From the NCBI RefSeq assembly GCF_020091405.1, contig NZ_CP081903.1:2604501-2668500 (forward strand): DNA of 64,000 nt, given 5' to 3'. Positions 25,973 to 33,381 of the stretch are shown here, piece after piece. The notes beneath the pieces were generated by a model. That model was not told the DNA's origin. It saw only the letters and a program-made list of their open reading frames with translations, and did not search any database. The position numbers and the translations under genes were made by a program. Each line of letters begins with the position of its first letter. Position 1 is the stretch's first letter. Source of the DNA: Bacteroides cellulosilyticus (lineage in GTDB: Bacteria; Bacteroidota; Bacteroidia; Bacteroidales; Bacteroidaceae).

Positions 25973-26060
25973 CTATAAGCTACATGCTACGAGTTACAAG
26001 CTACGAGTGGCTGCGCTATGAACCGAAAGGCACTCGTAGCTCGTAGCTCTTGTAGCTTGT
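25973..26060. repeat. GCTACGAG hairpin repeat, copy 2
   Basis: Iterated words (GCTACGAG, CTATAAG, CTACATG, CTACGAG, TTACAAG, CTACGAG) are followed by a loop with CGCTATGAACCG and the reversed words (CACTCGTAGC, TCGTAGC, CTTGTAGC). It overlaps the 3' end of the HPr-kinase-like gene. Confidence 0.85.
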
Positions 26061-26968
26061 TTAAAACAAATCTCCGCCGCCTCCCTGTCCGGCAAGCATT
26101 TCAGAAAATACACCGGAGTATGGGCCGCAAGATATTTCACTGTCTCGATGACACCATTATTCAATTCTCTCACTTCCTTCAGATTAGAGCACGACGGCAA
26201 TAGTGATGCGAAGGCCCGTGCCGGACTCTCCCGTTGAATCTCATTCATCGGAGCCTGTTCCAATCGTACAAATGCCCCTACAGGAACAGAATCATTCTTG
26301 TAGCAGGGTGTCTTTCCGCTCCAGGGCGAACCGTAGACTGTGGCTTCCCCTGTTTCCCGGTTGAAATGCACGATGGGATTATCATCGTTCAGCAGTTCAC
26401 AGCCTGGGATATGCTTCAGCCACAACCCGCTGTGCGTACTTTTTCCTGTTCCGCTTTTGCCTTGGAAGAGATATCCCTTTCCATCTTTCTTTATGACGGA
26501 AGCGTGCATTAATACAGTATCGGAACAAGCCGTATTGAAAGCATAAATCATCATCAGGATATTGTTGAGTACAAATGCATCCGCTTCTGTTTCGTGCAGG
26601 AACAGGACACCTTTGGTAAATCCGTAGAAGAAATAAGCTGTGTACTCTTTCGGATCGTTGGGAGCGAGGATGGTAATGAGATAAGAGTCCGTATCCGGAA
26701 TCACACTGATCCTGCATGTGGCACCTTCCCATTCGAACTCGACGAGTGAGCGATATTTTACATGGTCTTCTTCTTGGATTTCACTCTCCGGCTGGACGGC
26801 AAGTGAGAATGCTATTTTAAGTTCTTTCTCTTTGTATGTATCTAAAGATAACAGGAAAGGTTTCAGGGAGGGAATCAGCTCTTCCGTTTTCCAGTGTGGA
26901 ATGGTGGAGGAAGTACCGAATAGATAAGGCCCTACTTGATATACCTGTGCGTTACGCTCTCCTTTCAT
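25994..26968 (-). CDS. HPr-kinase/PEP-carboxykinase-like protein
   Basis: A 324-residue protein. A P-loop (GKSGTGKST, about 170-178) in the HprK/PEPCK-type context is followed by ELLNDDNPIVHF (metal-binding Asp pair) and GSPWSGKTPCY, all typical of HPr-kinase-like proteins. The N-terminal 150 residues are not the HprK N-domain, and no HPr is nearby, so it is unlikely to be true HprK. Related proteins phosphorylate peptide natural products, for example the lasso peptide paeninodin. It is the first gene of the five-gene operon, with a promoter match at 26995-27025. Its last 20 residues come from a dispersed repeat, and its stop codon TAA lies within that repeat. Confidence 0.82.
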   Translation of the reverse strand: MKGERNAQVYQVGPYLFGTSSTIPHWKTEELIPSLKPFLLSLDTYKEKELKIAFSLAVQPESEIQEEDHVKYRSLVEFEWEGATCRISVIPDTDSYLITILAPNDPKEYTAYFFYGFTKGVLFLHETEADAFVLNNILMMIYAFNTACSDTVLMHASVIKKDGKGYLFQGKSGTGKSTHSGLWLKHIPGCELLNDDNPIVHFNRETGEATVYGSPWSGKTPCYKNDSVPVGAFVRLEQAPMNEIQRESPARAFASLLPSCSNLKEVRELNNGVIETVKYLAAHTPVYFLKCLPDREAAEICFKQATRATSYECLSVHSAATRSL

Positions 26969-26994
26969 AATCTATAATATTTGATGTACCGGTG

Positions 26995-27025
26995 TAAAGG
27001 TAGAGGAATTCTTCTGATTGGACAA
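26995..27025 (-). promoter_or_regulatory. Promoter of the kinase-peptidase-PqqD operon
   Basis: On the minus strand, GTTG (TTG at 27023-27025) and TACCTTTA (26995-27002) are separated by 20 bases. This fits the Bacteroides -33/-7 arrangement apart from the final base of the -7 box. It shows that the operon can start independently of the DUF3943 gene upstream. Confidence 0.5.
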
Positions 27026-27076
27026 CTGAATTTTACACAATATTACAGGTATCGGTTCATTTCTCCAGTCTTTTCA

Positions 27077-28555
27077 TCAATATTTATAAGTCAGCATAAT
27101 GCGCCCTTCCGAAGTATTGGAAAATACATTGGCGTGATACCTGTATTTGGTATCGCGGGTGTAGTTCATAAATGTGCCGGTGAGGTACAGTTGCTTCCGC
27201 AATTTCAGGTCCAGCCGAAGGCCGACTGCATGGAGGATGGCTCTTGAACGGTCGCCCTGGGCATTGAGTGTCTTCGGTTCCACTTCGTCCCAGTTGATGT
27301 CTTGGGGATACCCTTTCCAGGTGAACATGTGGTAGACTTCGTAGATGGTGGATATAGCAAGACGGTCCTTGTAGGTAAAGTTAAAGTTGAGCTTGCTACT
27401 GTAGCCGCTGGCTAGGTTGTAGATGCGTTCGTCCACTTGATAATAGTCGCTGAGGGCACCTCCCAGAAGGATGGCGTTGAGGTAGGCGTAACCATCTATT
27501 CCCCAGTTCCGTTTGAGGTTTCTTTTGTAGATGAGGCCACCGCCCACGGAAGCGGGTGTGCAGAATTTATAAGGTACTTTTGCCGATACTGCCGATATCG
27601 TGTCCGAATCGTAGTAGTCGAAGTGCTGGTACAGCCCAAGGCTGAGATAGTGCTTTTCATTGTTCACCAACTCTTTGGCTACCAGTCGGCCAACGATGTT
27701 TATCTGTCCCAGGACCGGTTGATCTTTCTGCCAGTTCAGGTTCGCCTGGATGGAGAAATAGTCGTAGGGTTTGGTATCTTCCGCATCGAAGCGGTCACCG
27801 TATTCGACGTTGATTTCGGAGGCTAGACCCACACCTTTGTCCAGAATCTCGTCTTTCAGTTCCAGGGTACGTATGCCCAGAGATACATCCACACTTACAT
27901 CGGGTACACCGAATTGCTTACCCGAAGTGGAACGCCGCTTCCAGGCATCTCCGTTGATAATACGGGTCAAACCGCGCATGGGGGACACCAGGAATCCGGC
28001 AAACTCCAGTCCGAAGCGTGACCAACCGGTTTTCCGGTCGTCGAGGATGAGGTCGGAAACCCTGTAAGTCACTTCGCCTAGGGCCATACCGCCAATGGGG
28101 GTGGCAATGATGTCGTTGGTAGAGGGATATTCGTTCTCCATAAACATCTCCCACATGAAACTGCCGCCGAAGGCAAAGAGCCCGGACTGCCAGAAATTGT
28201 ATCCGTTGGATCGGGCTGAGTTGAAGTACAGGCTACCATGGTAGGGGTGCATGAACATATTGGTGCCCATGGCATCATTGTCCCACACGAAGCCATACTT
28301 GAGGTTGTCTTTGATAGTACGCCCGTTGATGTAGGCAAAGTCAGCCTTACGGATATAGCGGTCGAAGGCCCAGACTCCCATATTGATGCCGAAGACCATG
28401 GTACCCGCCTGAAGCCCCCTTTTGTGGGAGTAATAGTCTATATCGAGCGAGTCGGCAGGCCGGGGAGTGGCTAAACGGTGGCGGATGGCGAGTTGCGGAT
28501 AAGCCACATTAATGGCTATCAGGAAAGTGAACAGAGTCAGCAGTAACTTTTTCAT
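27077..28555 (-). CDS. DUF3943-domain outer-membrane-type protein
   Basis: A 492-residue exported protein with a signal peptide (about 1-20, cleavage near AYPQ). The DUF3943 segment is at about 45-220 (GLQAGTMVFGINMGVWAFDRY, HPYHGSLYFNSARSNGYNFWQSGLFAFGGSFMWEMFMENEYPSTND, PIGGMALGEVTYRVSDL). The rest is beta-rich with alternating aromatic residues, and the protein ends RIMLTYKY, so it may be an outer-membrane barrel. Function is unknown. A TAAGTTTG box on the minus strand lies only 4 bases before the ATG, so if that match is real the message would have almost no leader. Confidence 0.8.
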   Translation of the reverse strand: MKKLLLTLFTFLIAINVAYPQLAIRHRLATPRPADSLDIDYYSHKRGLQAGTMVFGINMGVWAFDRYIRKADFAYINGRTIKDNLKYGFVWDNDAMGTNMFMHPYHGSLYFNSARSNGYNFWQSGLFAFGGSFMWEMFMENEYPSTNDIIATPIGGMALGEVTYRVSDLILDDRKTGWSRFGLEFAGFLVSPMRGLTRIINGDAWKRRSTSGKQFGVPDVSVDVSLGIRTLELKDEILDKGVGLASEINVEYGDRFDAEDTKPYDYFSIQANLNWQKDQPVLGQINIVGRLVAKELVNNEKHYLSLGLYQHFDYYDSDTISAVSAKVPYKFCTPASVGGGLIYKRNLKRNWGIDGYAYLNAILLGGALSDYYQVDERIYNLASGYSSKLNFNFTYKDRLAISTIYEVYHMFTWKGYPQDINWDEVEPKTLNAQGDRSRAILHAVGLRLDLKLRKQLYLTGTFMNYTRDTKYRYHANVFSNTSEGRIMLTYKY

Positions 28556-28682
28556 GACGCAAACTTAGGGATTTTTATTAAATGCACGTAGTTGTATTTT
28601 TCGTAAAAAGTCTCTATAACTTCTTAATTAACTCGTTTGCAGCATAAAAGGTTTGCGAAAGGGACACTTTTTTGTATCCCCG

Positions 28683-29528
28683 CTATCTCACCGAGTTCCG
28701 GAACATCTGTGGCGTCACCCCCGTATGTTTCTTGAAGAATTTATTGAAGAAAGCCGCATTATTGAACCCCAGGCTCAGCGCAATATCCTTCACCGACGTA
28801 TTTTCCGTGCGCAGTTGCGTCTTGGCATCCATGATGAGCGTTTTATTGATAATCTCCATCGCCGTATGCCCCGACTCTTTCTTGACAAGCCGGCAGAGGG
28901 CAGACGTTTGCATATTTATCTTCCTGGCATAATACGCCACCTGATGCTCCCGGACATAGTCCTCATGTACCATCCGGACGAAAATCCGGTACTGTTGGAA
29001 ATGTCTGCTACCCGGTGTCTCTATCAGCTTCGCCTGTTCCGGACAAAGCTCGGACACCCCCTGTAACATCAAGCTCAGGAACGACTGAGACACAGCTTCA
29101 CTCAATTTCTCCCCAACCTCTTTATAAAGGTGAGACAGAAACGTAAACATCTCCGCATACAGTGTGGAAGCCACTTCCGATAGCGGGAAAACATAGTGCT
29201 TACCGATGACGTAGAACTTATCCATCATATTCTTACCCATCCCCGCATTTTGGATCAGTTGTTGTGAAAACATGACGGTATGCATCTCCAGATCATCCGA
29301 TGTTGCCAGCAGTTGGATGAAAGATTCCGGCGGAAGCGCTATTAACTCATTCGCCCGAATCCGGTATTCGGTATGGTTGATGATTGCTTTCAGGGAACCC
29401 CTGTTGCAGAGGGCAAAAATACCCCCCTCTGTCTTATAGGATTTCTCCAATAAAGATTCCAACTCATTAACTGTGACACACTTGTAAGCAGTGAAGCCTG
29501 CATGTATATTGAATTTACTTATGCTCAT
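28683..29528 (-). CDS. AraC-family transcriptional regulator
   Basis: A 281-residue regulator with a C-terminal double helix-turn-helix (about 185-281). VAYYARKINMQTSALCRLVKKESGHTAMEIINKTLIMDAKTQL is the first half, and VKDIALSLGFNNAAFFNKFFKKHTGVTPQMFR is the classic AraC signature. The N-terminal 170 residues form a cupin-like sensing domain (IRANELIALPPESFIQLL). It is divergent from the PAS kinase gene and downstream of nothing obvious, so its target may be itself or the DUF3943 gene. Inducer unknown. Confidence 0.9.
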   Translation of the reverse strand: MSISKFNIHAGFTAYKCVTVNELESLLEKSYKTEGGIFALCNRGSLKAIINHTEYRIRANELIALPPESFIQLLATSDDLEMHTVMFSQQLIQNAGMGKNMMDKFYVIGKHYVFPLSEVASTLYAEMFTFLSHLYKEVGEKLSEAVSQSFLSLMLQGVSELCPEQAKLIETPGSRHFQQYRIFVRMVHEDYVREHQVAYYARKINMQTSALCRLVKKESGHTAMEIINKTLIMDAKTQLRTENTSVKDIALSLGFNNAAFFNKFFKKHTGVTPQMFRNSVR

Positions 29529-29750
29529 CTTTTTCCATTTAGGTATGCAAAATTGAAGGATATCGGTATATAATCAACAGGAATAACCGTTAAATTCGCC
29601 TTTTTATCCCTTTCTGTCCCGTTAAAAGATGTAAAGATGTGAACGATGGAATATATCTGCGCCGAAATAGAATGTTGATTTCTTCCGTTTTGTTTGCCAT
29701 CTACCTGTTTATGCCCGACCTTTGTCACCTTACACGATAAACATAGCCTT

Positions 29751-31244
29751 ATGAACCCCGATATACCTCAGGAAGTACGGATTGTGAACGCCATTGCTGA
29801 ACAATTGTTCGATGTATGGCCCGTCAGCATTGTTATGATTGATCTTGAAGACTGCATCTGGCGTGTGAACAAGCAGATGAGCGATGAACTTCAACTGGAT
29901 GCAGATGTCATTGGAAAGCCCGTTGTCGATATGCTGGAGGTTGTGCAGGATAAAGAGAATGTCCTGCCCCGCTACCTGCGGGAATTGCACGAAGACCGTC
30001 AGCGCATTATCCACTTGACTTCCAATTGCTTCATGCTCGAACCGAAGAGACATATCAGTTTTCTTATACAAGGTGCTTTGATGGGCATATATGAAGAAAA
30101 CCGATTGGTAAGAATCGTACTTTACTACCGCAACGTGCTGGAAGAAAGTACCCGGGAACATCTGTTGAACATTGCCCTGAGCCGGACGCAGATATTTCAA
30201 TGGTCGTACGACATGGAGCGTAACCTTATGATTATCGATCCCCGCTACTTCGAATACTTGGGCATTCCCACGCGAGACTACACTCTCACCTCCGAAGAGT
30301 TTGCCTACCTGATACATCCCGACGACCGTCAGTCGTTGTTTGACGCCTTAACCCTGCAACTGGATGGCACTCTGTACGAAGCCCCCGTCGAATATCGCCT
30401 TCGCCGTGACGACGGCAGTTGGGAGTGGTTCGAAGCCCAGTCCACCTATGTCGGGCAGTTGAAAGAAACTCCTTTCCGTGTAGTCGGCATCTGCATGAGT
30501 ACCCAGAAGTATAAGGATACCGAAGAACGGTTGAATGAAGCCTTGCGTAAGGCCCGACGCAGTGATGAACTGAAAAGTATCTTTCTTGCCAATATGAGCC
30601 ACGAAATACGCACGCCACTCAATGCTATCGTGGGTTTTTCTTCCTTGTTGGCCTATGGAGAATCGGACTTGACCAAAGAAGATATCATAGAATTTACCTC
30701 TCTGATCGAAAAGAACAGCCAGTTGCTGATGGTTTTGATCTCCGATATCCTGGACCTTTCCAAGATAGAGTCAAACACTATGGAATTTAACTTTTGCAAC
30801 ATTTCTCTCCACGAGGTATTGAATGAGATAGGCAGTACGCAAAGGATGAATATGTGCGAAGGAGTGGAGTTGTTGTTGGATCTTCCCGGGCAGGAGGTGA
30901 CCGTTTATACCGATCCCGCTCGGTTGAGTCAGGTTATAAACAACCTGGTGAACAATGCTATAAAGTTTACTTCCGAAGGAAATATCCGTATCGGATACCG
31001 ACCGGCCCCCTCCGGGGATGTAAAGATATTTGTGGAAGATACCGGAACAGGTATGTCAAAAGAAGTACTCGAACATATTTTTGATCGTTTTTACAAAGGA
31101 GATGCCTTTAAGCAAGGTACGGGGTTGGGGCTGGCTATCTGCAAAACAATCGTCAAACGTTTCGAAGGCAAGATCGAAGTGGTGTCCATAGCCGGGAAGG
31201 GTACGTGCTTTACAATCACCTTGCCCCTGAAAATAGAAGGATAA
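29751..31244 (+). CDS. PAS-domain sensor histidine kinase (cytoplasmic, orphan)
   Basis: A 497-residue kinase without membrane segments. Two PAS-like domains (about 10-125 and 135-265; the second is a PAS_3/PAC type with YRLRRDDGSWEWFEAQ) precede HisKA, with phospho-acceptor His284 in MSHEIRTPLNAIVGFS. HATPase_c follows (N box NNLVNNAIKFT, G1 VEDTGTGMS, G2 GTGLGLAIC). The ATG at 29751 is preferred over an in-frame GTG-like start 57 bases upstream, because the upstream residues (MPSTCLCPTF) do not resemble the family. No response regulator is adjacent. The signal sensed is unknown. Confidence 0.9.
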   Translation: MNPDIPQEVRIVNAIAEQLFDVWPVSIVMIDLEDCIWRVNKQMSDELQLDADVIGKPVVDMLEVVQDKENVLPRYLRELHEDRQRIIHLTSNCFMLEPKRHISFLIQGALMGIYEENRLVRIVLYYRNVLEESTREHLLNIALSRTQIFQWSYDMERNLMIIDPRYFEYLGIPTRDYTLTSEEFAYLIHPDDRQSLFDALTLQLDGTLYEAPVEYRLRRDDGSWEWFEAQSTYVGQLKETPFRVVGICMSTQKYKDTEERLNEALRKARRSDELKSIFLANMSHEIRTPLNAIVGFSSLLAYGESDLTKEDIIEFTSLIEKNSQLLMVLISDILDLSKIESNTMEFNFCNISLHEVLNEIGSTQRMNMCEGVELLLDLPGQEVTVYTDPARLSQVINNLVNNAIKFTSEGNIRIGYRPAPSGDVKIFVEDTGTGMSKEVLEHIFDRFYKGDAFKQGTGLGLAICKTIVKRFEGKIEVVSIAGKGTCFTITLPLKIEG

Positions 31245-31312
31245 AGTGCTCTTTTTATGCGGAATTGATACAATAATATACGCTTCCGATGTCATATCCC
31301 ACTGGAAATCGC

Positions 31313-31320
31313 TACCTTTG
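31313..31320 (+). promoter_or_regulatory. -7 promoter box (ABC-F gene)
   Basis: TACCTTTG lies 29 bases before the ATG at 31350. A TTG start at 31326 would fall at or before the transcription start, which supports the ATG. Confidence 0.55.
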
Positions 31321-31349
31321 CAGCCTTGAACGATAAATTCATTGACACT

Positions 31350-33311
31350 ATGATATCAGTAGAAGGACTGAAGGTGGAATTTAATGCAACCCCTCTGTTC
31401 GAAGACGTCTCTTACGTAATCAACAAAAAAGACCGCATCGCCCTGGTGGGCAAAAATGGTGCGGGTAAGTCTACCATGCTCAAGATATTGGCCGGACTAC
31501 AGCAGCCTACTTCCGGTGTCGTCGCCATTCCCCGTGAATGTACTATCGGTTACCTGCCACAGGTGATGATTCTCAGCGATAAGCGTACCGTGATGCAAGA
31601 GGCAGAACTTGCTTTCGAACATATCTTCGAAATGCAGGCGGATATCGAACGCATGAACCGGCAACTTGCCGAACGCACTGATTATGATAGCGAAGATTAT
31701 CACAAACTCATCGACCGTTTCACTCACGAGAACGAACGTTTCCTGATGATGGGCGGTACCAACTTCCGTGCTGAAATAGAACGAACCTTGCAAGGTTTAG
31801 GTTTCAGCCGCGAAGACTTCGACCGCTCCACCAGTGAGTTCTCCGGTGGTTGGCGTATGCGTATCGAGCTTGCCAAACTCCTGCTTCGCCGTCCCGATGT
31901 GCTGTTGCTCGACGAACCTACCAACCACCTGGATATTGAGAGTATCCAATGGCTTGAAAACTTCCTTTCCACACGTGCCAATGCCGTGGTATTGGTGAGT
32001 CACGACCGTGCATTCCTCAATAACGTCACCACGCGCACCATTGAAATCACTTGCGGACAGATTTACGACTACAAAGTGAAGTATGACGAATTCGTCGTAC
32101 TGCGCAAGGAACGTCGTGAACAGCAACTTCGTGCCTACGAGAATCAGCAGAAACAGATAGAAGATACCGAAGCCTTCATCGAACGCTTCCGCTATAAAGC
32201 CACGAAAGCCGTGCAGGTGCAGAGCCGCATCAAACAACTGGAAAAGATAGAGCGCATCGAGGTGGACGAGGAAGACAACTCGGCATTGCGCCTGAAGTTT
32301 GCTTGCAGCAGCCGTAGCGGAAGTTACCCCGTCATCTGTGAGGATGTCCGGAAAGCCTATGGCGACCATGTCATCTTCCATGATGTCAACCTGACCATAA
32401 ACCGTGGTGAGAAAGTGGCGTTCGTAGGTAAGAACGGTGAAGGTAAATCCACTCTGGTAAAATGTATCATGGGAGAAATCACCGACTATACCGGTAAACT
32501 CACCCTTGGTCATAATGTACAGATCGGTTACTTCGCCCAGAACCAGGCACAACTCCTGGATGAAAGCCTGACGGTATTCGATACCATCGACCGCGTAGCC
32601 GTAGGCGATATCCGCCTGAAGATACGTGACATCCTCGGTGCTTTCATGTTCGGCGGCGAAGCTTCTGATAAGAAGGTGAAAGTGTTGTCCGGTGGAGAGC
32701 GTACCCGCCTCGCAATGATCAAGCTCCTGCTGGAACCCGTGAACTTCCTGATACTGGACGAACCGACCAACCACCTCGATATGCGTTCGAAGGATGTACT
32801 GAAAGATGCCATCCGCGAATTTGACGGTACGGTCATTTTGGTAAGCCACGACCGTGATTTCCTGGACGGACTTGCGACTAAAGTATATGAGTTCGGTGGC
32901 GGAGTTGTGAAAGAACACCTCGGTGGCATCTACGACTTCCTGCAAAAGAAGCAGATAGAGAGCCTGAACGAATTGCAGAAAGCACCCGCACTTTCTACTT
33001 CACCCTCCGGTGGAAAAGAGAATACGGATACCGCCACTCAGTCGTCCGGCGCCAAGCTTTCTTATGAAGAGCAGAAGGAACTGAACAAGAAGCTCAAAAA
33101 ACTGGAACGCCGCGTTGCCGATTGTGAATCGGAGATAGAGCAGACCGAATCCGCCATTGCCATCCTCGAAGCCCGCATGGCAACTCCCGAGGGGGCTTCG
33201 GATATGGCCCTCTACGAGCAGCATCAGAAACTGAAGCAGCAACTCGACTCTGTACTGGAAGAGTGGGATGCCGTCTCTACCGAACTGGAAGAAGCCAAGC
33301 GAGAACAATAA
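31350..33311 (+). CDS. ABC-F family ATPase (Uup/EttA-like)
   Basis: A 653-residue soluble tandem ABC protein. The first ATPase has GKNGAGKST and FSGGWRMR; the second has GKNGEGKST and LSGGERTR. Both Walker B motifs read LLDEPTNHLD or ILDEPTNHLD. The arm/linker region (about 235-300) is charged and helical (RFRYKATKAVQVQSRIKQLEK). A C-terminal coiled coil (about 570-653) resembles the Uup tail. ABC-F proteins act on the ribosome in translation quality control or antibiotic resistance, and this architecture points to a housekeeping member. It has its own promoter box and is followed by a TATCAC word array. Confidence 0.92.
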   Translation: MISVEGLKVEFNATPLFEDVSYVINKKDRIALVGKNGAGKSTMLKILAGLQQPTSGVVAIPRECTIGYLPQVMILSDKRTVMQEAELAFEHIFEMQADIERMNRQLAERTDYDSEDYHKLIDRFTHENERFLMMGGTNFRAEIERTLQGLGFSREDFDRSTSEFSGGWRMRIELAKLLLRRPDVLLLDEPTNHLDIESIQWLENFLSTRANAVVLVSHDRAFLNNVTTRTIEITCGQIYDYKVKYDEFVVLRKERREQQLRAYENQQKQIEDTEAFIERFRYKATKAVQVQSRIKQLEKIERIEVDEEDNSALRLKFACSSRSGSYPVICEDVRKAYGDHVIFHDVNLTINRGEKVAFVGKNGEGKSTLVKCIMGEITDYTGKLTLGHNVQIGYFAQNQAQLLDESLTVFDTIDRVAVGDIRLKIRDILGAFMFGGEASDKKVKVLSGGERTRLAMIKLLLEPVNFLILDEPTNHLDMRSKDVLKDAIREFDGTVILVSHDRDFLDGLATKVYEFGGGVVKEHLGGIYDFLQKKQIESLNELQKAPALSTSPSGGKENTDTATQSSGAKLSYEEQKELNKKLKKLERRVADCESEIEQTESAIAILEARMATPEGASDMALYEQHQKLKQQLDSVLEEWDAVSTELEEAKREQ

Positions 33312-33336
33312 AACGATACGGTGAATACCTTCCCCT

Positions 33337-33366
33337 TATCACTTTATCACGCTATCACTTTATAAC
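33337..33366. repeat. TATCAC 8-base-period array
   Basis: TATCAC at 33337, 33345 and 33353, then TATAAC at 33361, so the period is 8 bases. It lies between the ABC-F stop and the M13 peptidase start. The reverse-complement word GTGATA is iterated with the same period between mreC and mreD. Confidence 0.75.
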
Positions 33367-33381
33367 ATTATTTTATATCTT

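Noticed and set aside
25994..26968. True HPr kinase/phosphorylase
   Set aside because: The HprK N-terminal domain is missing, no ptsH is nearby, and the operon context (PqqD-like, NTP_transf_5, exporter) points to peptide-related work.
22360..26968. Standard lasso-peptide cluster
   Set aside because: Neither an asparagine-synthetase-like cyclase nor a B2 transglutaminase-type protease nor a precursor was found; only the accessory enzymes are present.
31797..32945. A 382-codon open frame antisense to the ABC-F gene
   Set aside because: It mirrors the codon structure of a clear ABC-F coding sequence, has no family motifs and no promoter or independent spacing. The same holds for other long antisense frames at 34279-35505, 20184-21203, 17930-18934, 18819-19793 and 3240-3854.
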